64,000 nt of DNA from positions 87,683-151,682 of the forward strand of contig NZ_JHWH01000009.1 of assembly GCF_000622145.1 (NCBI RefSeq), in the 5' to 3' direction. The notes under the pieces are model-generated. The model saw nothing but the letters and a program-made list of their open reading frames with translations, was not told the DNA's origin and did not search any database. Source of the DNA: Paracoccus yeei ATCC BAA-599 (GTDB taxonomy: Bacteria > Pseudomonadota > Alphaproteobacteria > Rhodobacterales > Rhodobacteraceae). The position numbers and the translations under genes are program-made. Positions within the stretch are counted from its first letter, which is position 1; every line of letters starts with the position of its first letter. Shown piece after piece: positions 25,520 through 35,412 of this stretch.

Positions 25520-26467
25520 ATGAAAACGATACTGGCAGCGGCCTCGGTCGCGGCACTGATGGCGGCTGGCGCAGCGCGGGCGGAAACCATCGCCGTCTCG
25601 ATGCAAAGCTTCGACAACAATTTCCAGACATTGCTGCGCCAAGGCCTGCAAAAGCGCGCGGACGAGGTCGGCGGCGTCGCGCTGCAGATCGAGGACGCCC
25701 AGACCGACGTGGCCAAGCAGCTGAACCAGGTGAACAACTTCATCGCGCTGGGAGTCGATGCGATCATTCTGACGCTGGCCGACACCTCGGCCGCGCCCGG
25801 CATCTCGGCCGCGGCGGAATCGGCGGGCATCCCACTGGTCTATCTGAACCTGCAGCCGGCCAATATCGACAGCCTGCCCGAAACCCAGGCCTATGTCGGC
25901 TCGCGCGAGGCGGAATCGGGCGCGCTGGGGGCGAAGGCCGCCTGCGATCTGCTGAAGGCGCAGGGCAAGGCCGACAGCGCGCAGGTCTATATCCTGATGG
26001 GCGATCTGGCGCATGAGGCGACGCGCGAACGCACCCAGTCGGCCAAGGACACGCTGGCGGCGGGCGATTGCAAGGGCGTGACCATCGCCGACGAACAGCC
26101 TGCCGCCTGGCAGCGCACCAATGCGCTGGACCTGACGACGAACTGGATCACCTCGGGCCGGCCGATCGACGCGATCCTGGCCAACAACGACGAAATGGCC
26201 ATCGGCGCGATCCAGGCGCTGAAGGCGGCGGGCACGCCCATGCAGGATGTGGTGGTCGTGGGCATCGACGCCACCGCCGACGGGCTGGCCGCGATGCAGG
26301 CGGGCGATCTGGACGTGACCGTGTTCCAGAATGCCGCCGGCCAGGCCGCCAGCGCGATGGACGCGGCCCTGGCCCTGGCGCGCGGGCAAACGGTGGAACG
26401 CCAGATGATGGTGCCGTTCGAACTGGTCAGCCCGCAGACCATGGCCGCCTATGCCGGCCGGAACTGA
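25520..26467 (+). CDS. Sugar-type periplasmic substrate-binding protein (orphan)
   Basis: The 315-residue protein has a signal peptide (about residues 1-21, ending GAARA before ETIAVSMQ) and an RbsB/IbpA-like type I binding fold. Motifs are FDNNFQTLLRQGLQKRADEV, VDAIILTLADTSAAPGISAA, AQVYILMGDLAHEATRERT, AILANNDEMAIGAIQALKAA and VVVVGIDATADGLAAMQAGD. Family members bind pentoses, hexoses or inositols. No permease or ATPase genes are next to it, so the rest of the importer must be elsewhere or the protein serves another sensing role. GGGAGGATGGC stands before the ATG at 25520. It lies inside the hydroxylase operon, which hints that its ligand is the hydroxylase substrate or product. Confidence 0.88.
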   Translation: MKTILAAASVAALMAAGAARAETIAVSMQSFDNNFQTLLRQGLQKRADEVGGVALQIEDAQTDVAKQLNQVNNFIALGVDAIILTLADTSAAPGISAAAESAGIPLVYLNLQPANIDSLPETQAYVGSREAESGALGAKAACDLLKAQGKADSAQVYILMGDLAHEATRERTQSAKDTLAAGDCKGVTIADEQPAAWQRTNALDLTTNWITSGRPIDAILANNDEMAIGAIQALKAAGTPMQDVVVVGIDATADGLAAMQAGDLDVTVFQNAAGQAASAMDAALALARGQTVERQMMVPFELVSPQTMAAYAGRN

Positions 26468-26483
26468 TCGCAAGGGGAACGCC

Positions 26484-27680
26484 ATGGACGGCATGGTCAT
26501 CATCGGCGCCGGCGAATGCGGCACCCGCGCGGCCTTTGCTCTGCGCGAGGCGGGCTGGGCCGGTCCCGTCACCCTGATCGGGGCGGAACCCGGCCTGCCC
26601 TATGAACGCCCGCCGCTGTCCAAACCTGGCGAGGCTGGCGTCCGCCGCAAGCCGATCTGCGACGCGGCGGCGCTGGCGGGGGCCGGTATCGACTATCGCC
26701 CCGGCACCGTGGTGCAGGGGATCGACCCCGCCGCGCGCCGGGTGATGCTGGCGGGGGGCAGCCTTGGCTATGACCGGCTGCTGCTGGCGACCGGCGCGCG
26801 GCCCCGGCGGCTGTCCTGTCCGGGCGCGGATCTGGCGCGGGACTTCCGCAGCCACGCCGATGCCGAGGCGGTCTTTGCCGCTGCGCGCGGTCCCGTCGCC
26901 ATCATCGGCGCCGGGCTGATCGGGATGGAGCTTGCCGCCGTCCTGCGCGGCATGGGCCTGCCGGTGACGGTGATCGAGGCCGGCCCCGCCCCCCTGGCGC
27001 GCGCCGTGCCGCCCCGCTTTGCCGCCGCGCTTTACCAGCGGCACCTGGCCGAAGGCGTCTGCTTTCGCCTGGGCGAGACCGTGGCCGGGATCGACGCGGA
27101 CGGGGTGCTGCTCGCCTCGGGCGGGCGGGTTCCGGCGGGGCTGGTCGTCAGCGCCATCGGCGTCGCGCCCGACATCGTGCTGGCGCGGGCGGCAGGGCTT
27201 GCGACCGGCGACGGCATCCTGACGGACGGGCGGCTTGTCACCTCGGACCCGCATATCCTGGCGGCGGGGGATTGCGCCGCCGTGGCGCTGCCGGGCGGCG
27301 GCCACCTGCGCCAGGAAAGCTGGCGCAATGCCCGCGCCCAGGCCGAGGCGGCGGCGCGCACCATGCTGGGCCAGGGGCAGGCGTTCGCCGGCCTGCCATG
27401 GTTCTGGTCGGATCAATACGATCTGGGCCTGCAGGTCGCGGGCCTGCCGTGCCCTGAACACGCCACGGTGCTGCGCCAGCAGGGCGACGCAGAGATCGTC
27501 TTTTATCTAAACGCCGGGCGGCTGGTCGCTGCGGCGGGCCTGGGTCCCGGCGCCAGCATCGCGCGCGACATCAAGCTGGCCGAGATGCTGATCGCCGCCG
27601 GCCTGTCCCCCGACCCCGACGCCTTGGCGGACCCCGCCGTCGCGCTGAAGTCGCTGCTGAAAACCGCGCGGGCGGCGTGA
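26484..27680 (+). CDS. FAD-dependent ferredoxin reductase (Rieske/ferredoxin reductase type)
   Basis: The 398-residue protein is a two-dinucleotide-binding flavoprotein. The FAD motif GAGECGTRAAFALREAG is at the N-terminus, the family box PYERPPLSK follows, and the NAD(P)H motif is AIIGAGLIGMELAAVL. The second FAD motif is HILAAGDCAAV. The C-terminal reductase domain shows the hallmark WFWSDQYDLGLQVAG of BphA4/PuR-type ferredoxin reductases. It should pass electrons from NAD(P)H to the Rieske ferredoxin at 25100-25420. The start at 26484 follows CAAGGGGAACGCC, and the stop overlaps the next start (ATGATG). Together with the neighbouring genes it completes a three-component hydroxylase. Confidence 0.9.
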   Translation: MDGMVIIGAGECGTRAAFALREAGWAGPVTLIGAEPGLPYERPPLSKPGEAGVRRKPICDAAALAGAGIDYRPGTVVQGIDPAARRVMLAGGSLGYDRLLLATGARPRRLSCPGADLARDFRSHADAEAVFAAARGPVAIIGAGLIGMELAAVLRGMGLPVTVIEAGPAPLARAVPPRFAAALYQRHLAEGVCFRLGETVAGIDADGVLLASGGRVPAGLVVSAIGVAPDIVLARAAGLATGDGILTDGRLVTSDPHILAAGDCAAVALPGGGHLRQESWRNARAQAEAAARTMLGQGQAFAGLPWFWSDQYDLGLQVAGLPCPEHATVLRQQGDAEIVFYLNAGRLVAAAGLGPGASIARDIKLAEMLIAAGLSPDPDALADPAVALKSLLKTARAA

Positions 27681-28570
27681 TGCACGGCTTTCAGGTGTTC
27701 CAGTCGCTTTGGGCGATGGAGCGGCGCCAGACCGACGGGATTGAGCGCGCGCTGCCCGAGAACATTGCCCTGATCGCGGGCGCGGGGTTCGACGGTGTCA
27801 GCGCCCATTACACCGACCGCGCCCAGGTCGCGGCGCTGGACCGGGCATTGGCCGGCACGGGGCTGGGGATCGAGGGCGTCTGCTTTCCCAGGACGGTCGA
27901 GGACCTGCGCCTGCCGCTGGAACTGGCGCGCGACTATCCGGTGCGCCACATCAACCTGCAACCCGACGTGCGCCTGCGCCGGGTCGAGGATTGCCTGCCG
28001 CTGCTGGACGGCTGGATGGCGCTGGCCGAGGCCGCCGGCGTCCCCGTGCTGATCGAGACGCATCGCGACCGTATGACCACCGACCTGTTCTTTACCCTGG
28101 ACCTGCTGGAGGCGCGTCCCGACCTGCCGCTGCTGGCCGACCTGTCGCATGTCCTGGTCGGGCGCGAATTCGCCATGCCGGTCGATGCCGAAAACCACGC
28201 CATGATCGGTCGCATCCTGCAAAACGCCTGGGCCTTTCACGCCCGCGTCGCCTCGCGCGAACAGGTCCAGGTCGAGATTTCCTTTCCCCACCATCGCCCC
28301 TTGCTTGACCTGTTCATGGGCTGGTGGGGCCAGGGCTTTCGCGACTGGCGCGCGCGGGCGGCGCCGGGTGCCACGCTGGTCTGCACCTGCGAGCTGGGCC
28401 CGCAGCCCTATGCCATTGCCGGGCCCGACGGCAACGATCTGTCCGACCGCTGGGCGGAATCGCAGGCGCTGGCCAAGATGCTGCGCGCGCTTTGGGCCGA
28501 GGTCGCGGCCGAGCCTATGCCGTCTCCTCGGCCACCAGGCCCAGCCGCGCCTCGACCTCGCGGCGCATGA
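27677..28570 (+). CDS. TIM-barrel sugar phosphate isomerase/epimerase-like protein
   Basis: The 297-residue protein resembles the AP-endonuclease-2-type TIM-barrel family of sugar isomerases and epimerases. Features are [49 protein letters not shown] (with its barrel Glu and His), [18 protein letters not shown] and [16 protein letters not shown]. Such enzymes isomerise or dehydrate keto-sugars or inositols. It is coupled to the reductase gene by an ATGA overlap, so it probably acts on the same compound as the hydroxylase. Two ATGs at 27677 and 27680 are equally possible. The last 20 residues are a Pro/Arg-rich tail that overlaps the converging acyl-CoA synthetase gene by 56 bases; the tail is probably dispensable. 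Confidence 0.8.
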   Translation: MMHGFQVFQSLWAMERRQTDGIERALPENIALIAGAGFDGVSAHYTDRAQVAALDRALAGTGLGIEGVCFPRTVEDLRLPLELARDYPVRHINLQPDVRLRRVEDCLPLLDGWMALAEAAGVPVLIETHRDRMTTDLFFTLDLLEARPDLPLLADLSHVLVGREFAMPVDAENHAMIGRILQNAWAFHARVASREQVQVEISFPHHRPLLDLFMGWWGQGFRDWRARAAPGATLVCTCELGPQPYAIAGPDGNDLSDRWAESQALAKMLRALWAEVAAEPMPSPRPPGPAAPRPRGA

Positions 28571-30203
28571 TGAATTTCTGCACCTTGCCGGTCACGGTCA
28601 TCGGGAAGCTTTCGACGAATTCGACATAGCGTGGGATCTTCTGGTGCGCGATCTGGCCGCGGCAGAAATCGCGGACCTCGTCACCGGTCATCGCCTCGCC
28701 GTCGCGCAGCACGATCCAGGCGCAAAGCTCTTCGCCAAAGCGGTGGTCGGCGACGCCAAAGACCTGGACCGAGTGGATCTTGGGATGGGTGAACAGGAAC
28801 TCCTCGATCTCGGTCGGATACAGGTTCTCGCCGCCCCGGATCACCATGTCCTTGATGCGGCCGACGATGTTGCAATAGCCCTGATCGTCGATCCGGGCCA
28901 GGTCGCCCGTGTGCATCCAGCCGCCCGCGTCGATGACCTCGGCGGTCTTTTCCGGATCGTCCCAATAGCCCAGCATCACCGAATAGCCGCGGGTGCACAA
29001 TTCGCCCGGTTCGCCGCGCGGCACGATGCGGCCATCGGCGTCCACCACCTTGACCTCAAGATGCGGATGGATGCGGCCCACGGTCGAAACGCGCCGGTCC
29101 AGCGGGTCGTCGGTCGCGCTTTGAAAGCTGACCGGGCTGGTTTCGGTCATGCCATAGGCGATCGTCACGTCGCGCATGTGCATGCGCTGGACCACCTTCT
29201 TCATCACCTCGATGGGGCAGGGCGATCCCGCCATGATCCCGGTGCGCAGCGACGACAGGTCGAAGCGGTCGAATTCGGGATGTTCGAGTTCGGCAATGAA
29301 CATCGTCGGCACGCCGTAAAGCGCGGTGCAGCGTTCGGCCTGGACCGTTTCCAGCGTGGCCAGCGGGTCGAAGCCCTCGCCCGGATAGACCATCGCCGCG
29401 CCATGGGTGACGGCCGCCAGGTTGCCCATGACCATGCCGAAGCAGTGATACAGCGGCACCGGGATGCAGATCCGGTCCTCGGGCGACAGCTTCAGCGCGC
29501 GGCCGACGAAATAGCCGTTGTTCAGGATGTTGTGGTGGGTCAGCGTCACGCCCTTGGGCGAGCCCGTGGTGCCGCTGGTGAACTGGATGTTGATCGGGTC
29601 ATCGAACTGCAACGCGCCGGCCAGCCGGACCAGCTCGCCCTGTTCGGCGGGGCCGCCCAGGTCCGCCACCGCGTCAAAGCCGATGCAGCCATCCCGCGCC
29701 GGGCCGCCGATCTGGATCACCGTGCGCAGGTTCGGCAGCCGGGCGCAGGACAGCCGCCCGGGATCGGACGCGGCCAGTTCCGGTGCCAGCGTTTCCAGCA
29801 TCCCCATGTAGTCGCTGGACTTGAACGCGGTCGCCGTGACCAGCGCCACGCAGCCGACCTTGTTCAGCGCGTATTCCAGCTCGGTCAGGCGGTAGGCGGG
29901 GTTGATCGTGACCAGCACCAGTCCCGCGCGGGCGGCGGCGAATTGCACCAGCGCCCATTCCGCGCGGTTGAGCGACCAGATCCCGATGCGGTCGCCGCGC
30001 CGCAGGCCAAGCGCCAGCAGGCCGGCGGCCAGCGCCTCGGCGCGTTCGCGCAGTTCGGCCCAGGTCCAGCGGATGCCCTGGGCGGGGGCGACCAGCGCCT
30101 GCTGCCCCGGCCATTCCCGCGCCGCCCGGTCCAGAGCCTGGCCGATGGTCATGCCCAGCAGCGGCTGGTCCGAGACCCCGGACACATAGCTTGGTTCCCC
30201 CAT
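28515..30203 (-). CDS. AMP-binding acyl-CoA synthetase of the leucine/isovalerate operon
   Basis: The 562-residue enzyme is an adenylate-forming acyl-CoA ligase. It has the P-loop-like motif [16 protein letters not shown], then [34 protein letters not shown] split over the A5-A7 region, and the hinge [20 protein letters not shown]. The catalytic lysine is expected near the end, in [11 protein letters not shown]. It probably activates a branched short-chain acid such as isovalerate or a related compound, since it is the last gene of the liu operon. A medium-chain fatty acid role cannot be excluded. GGGGAGGGAGGATTTC precedes the ATG, 24 bases after the crotonase stop. The 3' end overlaps the converging TIM-barrel gene. 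Confidence 0.85.
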   Translation of the reverse strand: MGEPSYVSGVSDQPLLGMTIGQALDRAAREWPGQQALVAPAQGIRWTWAELRERAEALAAGLLALGLRRGDRIGIWSLNRAEWALVQFAAARAGLVLVTINPAYRLTELEYALNKVGCVALVTATAFKSSDYMGMLETLAPELAASDPGRLSCARLPNLRTVIQIGGPARDGCIGFDAVADLGGPAEQGELVRLAGALQFDDPINIQFTSGTTGSPKGVTLTHHNILNNGYFVGRALKLSPEDRICIPVPLYHCFGMVMGNLAAVTHGAAMVYPGEGFDPLATLETVQAERCTALYGVPTMFIAELEHPEFDRFDLSSLRTGIMAGSPCPIEVMKKVVQRMHMRDVTIAYGMTETSPVSFQSATDDPLDRRVSTVGRIHPHLEVKVVDADGRIVPRGEPGELCTRGYSVMLGYWDDPEKTAEVIDAGGWMHTGDLARIDDQGYCNIVGRIKDMVIRGGENLYPTEIEEFLFTHPKIHSVQVFGVADHRFGEELCAWIVLRDGEAMTGDEVRDFCRGQIAHQKIPRYVEFVESFPMTVTGKVQKFIMRREVEARLGLVAEETA

Positions 30204-30227
30204 GAAATCCTCCCTCCCCTTTTCCTG

Positions 30228-30989
30228 TCATCGCTGCCCCAGAAAGGCGCGGATGCGGTCCTGCGCCTCGGGGCTTTCCCAGCAATCGGCCAGCGCGGTG
30301 ATCGAGGCCGCGATGTCGTCCGCCTGATCGCGTCCCAGCCGCAGGCACAGCGCCTTGGCCCGCGCCACCGCCCCCGGTGCCGTCTTCAGCACCGCCGCCG
30401 CCGTGGCCGCGACGCGCTCCTCCAGCGCCTCCGGCGGGCAGGCGTCGTGGATCAGCCCTGCGCGCAGGGCGAAATCGGTGCCGAAGGCCTGGCCGGTAAA
30501 GAACACCTGCCGCGCCATGCCCTGGCCCATGCGGGCGACGACGAAGGGGCCGATGGTCGCGGGGATCAGGCCCAGCCGCGTCTCGGTCAGCGCCAGCCGC
30601 ACGTCGGTCGCCGCGATGGCGATGTCGCTGACCGCGATCAGCCCCAGCCCGCCGCCATAGGCATGGCCCTGGACCCGCACGATCAGGGGCTTGGGCAGCG
30701 CGTTCAGCGCCGCCAGCATCGCCGACAGCCGCCCCGCCTCGGCCATCTTGCCGGCGCGGTCGGCCGCCTGCTGGGCCCGCATCCATTCCAGGTCGCCCCC
30801 GGCGCAGAACGTCGGCCCGGTCGAGGCCAGCACCACCGCGCGCACATCGGCGTCCTCGCCCAGCAGGGCCGCCGCCTCGGTCAGTTCGCCGATCATCCGG
30901 GCATCCATCGCGTGATGCTTGTCCGGGCGGTTCAGGGTCAGGGTGGCGATGCCCTGTGCATCGCGCTGGATCAGGATCGTCCGCATCAT
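30228..30989 (-). CDS. liuC: Methylglutaconyl-CoA hydratase / enoyl-CoA hydratase family protein
   Basis: The 253-residue protein has the crotonase fold: TLTLNRPDKHHAMDARMIGE, VVLASTGPTFCAGGDLEWM, VQGHAYGGGLGLIAVSDIAI and ALTETRLGLIPATIGPFVVA. The two oxyanion-hole loops and the GAYGGG-like GHAYGGGLGL are present. In leucine catabolism this enzyme hydrates 3-methylglutaconyl-CoA to HMG-CoA, and the position between HMG-CoA lyase and the ligase supports that specificity. Its start overlaps the lyase stop by four bases. The family is broad, so specificity rests on context. Confidence 0.88.
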   Translation of the reverse strand: MMRTILIQRDAQGIATLTLNRPDKHHAMDARMIGELTEAAALLGEDADVRAVVLASTGPTFCAGGDLEWMRAQQAADRAGKMAEAGRLSAMLAALNALPKPLIVRVQGHAYGGGLGLIAVSDIAIAATDVRLALTETRLGLIPATIGPFVVARMGQGMARQVFFTGQAFGTDFALRAGLIHDACPPEALEERVAATAAAVLKTAPGAVARAKALCLRLGRDQADDIAASITALADCWESPEAQDRIRAFLGQR

Positions 30990-31846
30990 GCGCTTTCCGC
31001 CTTGAGGGTGGCCATGAACGCCTCGGCCCGCGCCAGCAGGCCGAGGTCCAGCCCCGTGTCCCAGCCGGCGTCCGCCAGCATCCGCGCCAGCGGCAGGGTC
31101 GAGACGTTGCCCCGCGCGCCCGGTGCATAGGGGCAGCCGCCAAGCCCGCCGATGGCGCTGTCGAAGGTGCGCAGCCCGTGGTCCAGCGCCACGGCGACGT
31201 TTTCAAGCGCGCGGCCGCCGGTGTCGTGGAAATGCCCGGCCAGCCGCACCGGGTCGATGGCGGCGCCCAGGTGGGCCAGCAGCCGGTCGATGTCGTCGGG
31301 CCCGGCCCGCCCGATGGTATCGCCCAGCGAAACCTGATAGCAGCCCATGTCCAGCAGCGCCTGGGTCACGCGGCGCACCGCCTCGGGCGCGACCGCGCCG
31401 TCATAGGGGCATTCCACCACGCAGGACACATAGCCGCGCAGGGGAATGCCCGCCGCTCGCGCCGCCTGCGCCACGGGCTCGAAGCGTGCAAGGCTTTCGG
31501 CGATCGAGCAGTTGATGTTGCGCCGGCTGAATCCTTCCGAGGCCGAGGCGAAGATCGCGACCTCGTCCGCGCGGGCCGCCTGCGCCGCCTGAAACCCCTG
31601 CATGTTCGGGGTCAGGGCGGCATAGCGGATGCCGGGGCGGCGGTGGATGGCGGCCATCACCTCGGCCGCGTCGGCCATCTGCGGCACCCATCTCGGGGAC
31701 ACGAAGCTTGCGGCCTCGATCCGGGTCAGGCCGGTGTCCGAAAGCAGGTCGATCAGCGCGACCTTGGTTTCGGTGGCAACGAAACCGGGTTCGTTCTGCA
31801 GGCCGTCGCGGGGGCCGACCTCGTATATCGTGACCGGCTCAGGCAT
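30986..31846 (-). CDS. liuE: Hydroxymethylglutaryl-CoA lyase
   Basis: The 286-residue enzyme belongs to the HMGL-like TIM-barrel family and cleaves HMG-CoA to acetoacetate and acetyl-CoA, the last step of leucine breakdown. Motifs are VTIYEVGPRDGLQNEPGFV, IEAASFVSPRWVPQMADA, GYVSCVVECPYDGAV, VSLGDTIGRAGPDDIDRL, GHFHDTGGRALENVAVALDH and IGGLGGCPYAPGARGNV, the last holding the active-site cysteine loop. I take the ATG at 31846, which overlaps the 3' end of the carboxylase alpha gene by eight bases. A further upstream ATG at 31876 would lie deep in the carboxylase gene. Often named mvaB or hmgL. Confidence 0.93.
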   Translation of the reverse strand: MPEPVTIYEVGPRDGLQNEPGFVATETKVALIDLLSDTGLTRIEAASFVSPRWVPQMADAAEVMAAIHRRPGIRYAALTPNMQGFQAAQAARADEVAIFASASEGFSRRNINCSIAESLARFEPVAQAARAAGIPLRGYVSCVVECPYDGAVAPEAVRRVTQALLDMGCYQVSLGDTIGRAGPDDIDRLLAHLGAAIDPVRLAGHFHDTGGRALENVAVALDHGLRTFDSAIGGLGGCPYAPGARGNVSTLPLARMLADAGWDTGLDLGLLARAEAFMATLKAESA

Positions 31847-33791
31847 CGGCGGGCTCCAGTTCCACCAGCAGGGCACCGTCGGCCACGGTGTCGCCGACCG
31901 CGCAATGGATGGCCTGGACGGTGCCGGCGCCCGCGGCGCGCAGGCTGTGTTCCATCTTCATCGCCTCGATCACCACCAGGATGTCGCCTGGCGCGACCCG
32001 GGCGCCGGCCATGGCGGGAACCGCGCGCACGAGCCCGGTCATCGGCGCGGCGATCCGGCCGTCGCCCGCGCCGCCCGCGCGTTCCACGGCCAGCGGGTCG
32101 ATCCGCGCGAAATCGGTGATCCGCCCGTCCAGCAGGACCGAGACGGCGTCGCCCCGCCGCGCCACGCGCGCCGTCAGGTTGCGCCCATTCCGGCGCGCGC
32201 GGGCGGTGCCGTCCGCGCCCAGGGCAACGGCGGTGAAGGCGCTGTCGCCCACCGCGACATGGCCCGGGCCCAGCAGGTGCAGATCGCGGGCGATCCGCTC
32301 CTTGCCGTGGGCAAGGTCGACATGCAGGCTGGCCGGCCCCCACAGCCGGAACCCGGCCTGCGGTGCCGCGGGGTCCAGATCCAGCGCCGCCAGCGCCGCG
32401 AACAGGAAGGCCGCGTCGTCGGGGTCCGGCACATGGGTCAGCGCCTCCTGCTTGCGGCCGATCAGCCCGGTGTCCATGCGCCCTGCGGCGAAATCGGGGT
32501 CGCGGCACAGCGCCTGCAGAAAGCCCAGGTTCGTCGCCGTGCCCGCGATATGGGTCTGCCCAAGCGCGCGGTGCAGCGCCGACAGCGCCTGCTGCCGCGT
32601 CGCGGCATGGGTGGTCAGCTTGGCGATCATCGGGTCGTAATGCGGGCTGATCCGGTCGCCGCCGCGCACGCCGGTGTCGATGCGCGCGCCTTCGGGGAAG
32701 GCCACGTGCAACAGCGGCCCCGGCGCGGGCAGGAAGTCGCGGGCGGGGTCTTCGGCATAGATCCGGGCCTCGAAGGCGTGGCCGGTCAGCCCGATCCGGT
32801 CCTGCGTCAGGGGCAGAGGTTCGCCCGCGGCCACGCGCAGCTGCCATTCGACCAGGTCGAGGCCGGTGATCGCCTCGGTCACGGGATGTTCGACCTGAAG
32901 CCGGGTGTTCATCTCCATGAACCAGAACCCGTCGGCGCGCAGCGGGCCCGAGCCGTCGGCGATGAACTCGACGGTGCCGGCGTTCCGGTAATCCACCGCG
33001 CGGGCGGCCTGGACGGCGGCCTGGGTCATCGCGGTGCGGACCTCGGGCGGCATGTCGGGGGCGGGGGCCTCCTCGATCACCTTCTGGTGGCGGCGCTGCA
33101 GCGAACAGTCGCGTTCATAGAGGTGGACGATGGTGCCGTGGCTGTCGCCAAAGACCTGCACCTCGATGTGGCGGGGGGTGGTGATGTATTTCTCGATCAG
33201 CACGGCGGGGTCGCCGAAACTGGACTGCCCCTCGCGCTGCGCGCCTTCCAGGGCGGCGGCGAAATCGGCGGGGTCGGCGACCCGCCGCATCCCCTTGCCG
33301 CCGCCGCCGGCGCGGGCCTTGATGAGGACCGGATAGCCGATGCGCGCCGCCTGCTCGGCCAGGAAGGCCGCGTCCTGGTTTTCGCCGTGATAGCCCGGCA
33401 CGACCGGGACGCCGGCGGCCTCCATCAGCGCCTTGGCCGCGTCCTTGAGCCCCATGGCCCGGATCGAAGCGGCCGAAGGGCCGATGAAGACCAGCCCCGC
33501 GTCCTGCACGGCCTGCACGAAGCCCGGATTTTCCGACAGGAAGCCATAGCCCGGATGGATCGCCTGCGCCCCGGTTTCCAGGGCCGCCGCGATGATGCAG
33601 TCGCCGCGCAGATAGCTGTCGGCGGCGGAGGCGGGGCCGATGTGGATCGCCTCGTCCGCCAGGTCGCGGTGGCGGGCATCGGCGTCGGCATCGGAATAGA
33701 CCGCGACCGTGGCGATGCCCATGCGGCGGGCGGTGTCGATGACGCGGCAGGCGATTTCGCCCCGGTTGGCGATCAGGATTTTCGTGAACAT
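31839..33791 (-). CDS. liuD: Methylcrotonyl-CoA carboxylase, biotin-carrying alpha subunit
   Basis: The 650-residue subunit has a biotin carboxylase N-terminus (ILIANRGEIACRVIDTARRM, the ATP-grasp loop KARAGGGGKGMRRV, CSLQRRHQKVIEEAPAP, FMEMNTRLQVEHPVTEAITG). The C-terminus is a biotin carrier domain with VIEAMKMEHSL, the biotinylated lysine lying near residue 610. It carboxylates biotin for transfer to 3-methylcrotonyl-CoA by the beta subunit. The adjoining liuB, ivd and HMG-CoA lyase genes make the methylcrotonyl rather than propionyl or acetyl specificity very likely. The start at 33791 (MFTKILIANRGE) is ten bases after the liuB stop. Confidence 0.93.
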   Translation of the reverse strand: MFTKILIANRGEIACRVIDTARRMGIATVAVYSDADADARHRDLADEAIHIGPASAADSYLRGDCIIAAALETGAQAIHPGYGFLSENPGFVQAVQDAGLVFIGPSAASIRAMGLKDAAKALMEAAGVPVVPGYHGENQDAAFLAEQAARIGYPVLIKARAGGGGKGMRRVADPADFAAALEGAQREGQSSFGDPAVLIEKYITTPRHIEVQVFGDSHGTIVHLYERDCSLQRRHQKVIEEAPAPDMPPEVRTAMTQAAVQAARAVDYRNAGTVEFIADGSGPLRADGFWFMEMNTRLQVEHPVTEAITGLDLVEWQLRVAAGEPLPLTQDRIGLTGHAFEARIYAEDPARDFLPAPGPLLHVAFPEGARIDTGVRGGDRISPHYDPMIAKLTTHAATRQQALSALHRALGQTHIAGTATNLGFLQALCRDPDFAAGRMDTGLIGRKQEALTHVPDPDDAAFLFAALAALDLDPAAPQAGFRLWGPASLHVDLAHGKERIARDLHLLGPGHVAVGDSAFTAVALGADGTARARRNGRNLTARVARRGDAVSVLLDGRITDFARIDPLAVERAGGAGDGRIAAPMTGLVRAVPAMAGARVAPGDILVVIEAMKMEHSLRAAGAGTVQAIHCAVGDTVADGALLVELEPADA

Positions 33792-33801
33792 GCCTGCCCC
33801 C

Positions 33802-35409
33802 TTACATGCGAAAGACGCCAAAGCGCGTGTCCTCGACCGGCGCGTTCAGGCAGGCGCGCAGGGACAGCGCCACCACGTCGCGGGTCGTGCGCGGGTCGAT
33901 GATGCCGTCGTCCCACAGCCGGGCCGAGGCATAAAGCGGATGCGACTGCGTTTCGAACTGGTCCAGGACGGGCTGCTTCAGCGCCGCTTCCTCGGCGTCC
34001 GAGACGCTGCCGCCGCGTGCCTCGACGGCGGCGCGGCGCACGGTGGCCAGCACCCCGGCGGCCTGCTCGCCCCCCATGACGGCGATGCGGGCGTTGGGCC
34101 ACATCCACAGGAAGCGCGGGCCGAAGGCGCGCCCGCACATGCCATAGTTCCCCGCCCCGAACGAGCCGCCGACGATCACCGTCACCTTGGGCACCGCTGC
34201 GGTAGAGACCGCCTGCACCAGCTTCGCGCCGTCGCGGGCGATCCCGCCGGCTTCGTATTTCTGGCCGACCATGAAGCCGGTGATGTTTTGCAAGAACAGC
34301 AGCGGGATTTTCCGCTGGCAGCAAAGCTCGATGAAATGCGCGCCCTTTTGCGCGCTTTCGGAAAACAGCACGCCGTTGTTGGCGATGATGCCTATGGGGA
34401 TGCCGTCGACATGGGCAAAGCCGCAGACCAGCGTGGTGCCGAAGCGCTCCTTGAACTCCTCGAAATCCGAGCCGTCGACGATGCGGCCGATGATCTCGCG
34501 GATGTCATAGGGGGTCTTGGCGTCGACGGGGATGACGCCGGGGATCTGGGCGGGGTCCAGCACCGGGGCGACGGACGCCCGCAGCGGGATGGACGGCGTG
34601 GGCGCGAGGCCGAGGTTCGCCACCGCCTGCCGGGCCAGGGCGATGGCATGGGCGTCGTCCTCGGCCAGGTAGTCGGCGACGCCGGACAGCCGGGTGTGGG
34701 TGTCGCCGCCGCCCAGCGTCTCGGCATCGACCACCTCTCCGGTGGCGGCCTTGACCAGCGGCGGGCCGGCCAGAAAGATCGTGCCCTGATCGCGCACGAT
34801 GATGGTCTGGTCGCTCATCGCCGGGACATAGGCGCCGCCGGCGGTGCAGGAGCCCATGACGACGGCGATCTGGGCGATGCCCTGCGCGCTCATCCTGGCC
34901 TGGTTGTAGAAGATGCGGCCGAAATGGTCGCGGTCGGGAAAGACCTCGTCCTGGTTGGGCAGGTTGGCGCCACCCGAATCCACCAGATAGATGCAGGGCA
35001 GGCGGTTTTCCTGGGCGATCTCCTGCGCGCGCAGGTGCTTCTTGACCGTCAGCGGGTAATAGGTGCCGCCCTTGACGGTGGCGTCGTTCGACAGGATCAT
35101 GCAGTCTCGCCCCGACACCCTTCCGATGCCCGCGACCACGCCCGCAGCCGGAATGACGCTGTCATAGACGCCATGCGCGGCGAACAGGCCGATTTCCAGA
35201 AAGGGGCTGCCCGGGTCCAGCAGCCGCGCCACCCGGTCCCGGGGCAGCAGCTTGCCGCGCGCGACATGGCGGTCGCGCGACTTTGCGTCGCCGCCCCGCA
35301 TGGTCTGTTCGGCAAGCGCTGCGGTTTCGGCGATCAGCGCCTGCATCCGCGCCGCATTGGCGGCGAATTCGGGCGATCCGGGGGCGATCTGGCTGGCGAT
35401 GCGGGCCAT
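33802..35409 (-). CDS. liuB: Methylcrotonyl-CoA carboxylase, carboxyltransferase beta subunit
   Basis: The 535-residue protein is a carboxyltransferase of the acyl-CoA carboxylase beta family and matches the methylcrotonyl-type size. Motifs are [80 protein letters not shown] and [20 protein letters not shown], which form the two oxyanion regions. It transfers carboxylate from biotin to 3-methylcrotonyl-CoA. It lies three bases after the stop of ivd and ten bases before liuD. The order ivd-liuB-liuD-lyase-hydratase is the conserved leucine operon. Confidence 0.94.
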   Translation of the reverse strand: MARIASQIAPGSPEFAANAARMQALIAETAALAEQTMRGGDAKSRDRHVARGKLLPRDRVARLLDPGSPFLEIGLFAAHGVYDSVIPAAGVVAGIGRVSGRDCMILSNDATVKGGTYYPLTVKKHLRAQEIAQENRLPCIYLVDSGGANLPNQDEVFPDRDHFGRIFYNQARMSAQGIAQIAVVMGSCTAGGAYVPAMSDQTIIVRDQGTIFLAGPPLVKAATGEVVDAETLGGGDTHTRLSGVADYLAEDDAHAIALARQAVANLGLAPTPSIPLRASVAPVLDPAQIPGVIPVDAKTPYDIREIIGRIVDGSDFEEFKERFGTTLVCGFAHVDGIPIGIIANNGVLFSESAQKGAHFIELCCQRKIPLLFLQNITGFMVGQKYEAGGIARDGAKLVQAVSTAAVPKVTVIVGGSFGAGNYGMCGRAFGPRFLWMWPNARIAVMGGEQAAGVLATVRRAAVEARGGSVSDAEEAALKQPVLDQFETQSHPLYASARLWDDGIIDPRTTRDVVALSLRACLNAPVEDTRFGVFRM

Positions 35410-35412
35410 GGC

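Noticed and set aside
28305..31130. A 941-codon plus-strand frame over the liu genes.
   Set aside because: It is antisense to three genes with strong family motifs and has no motifs itself.
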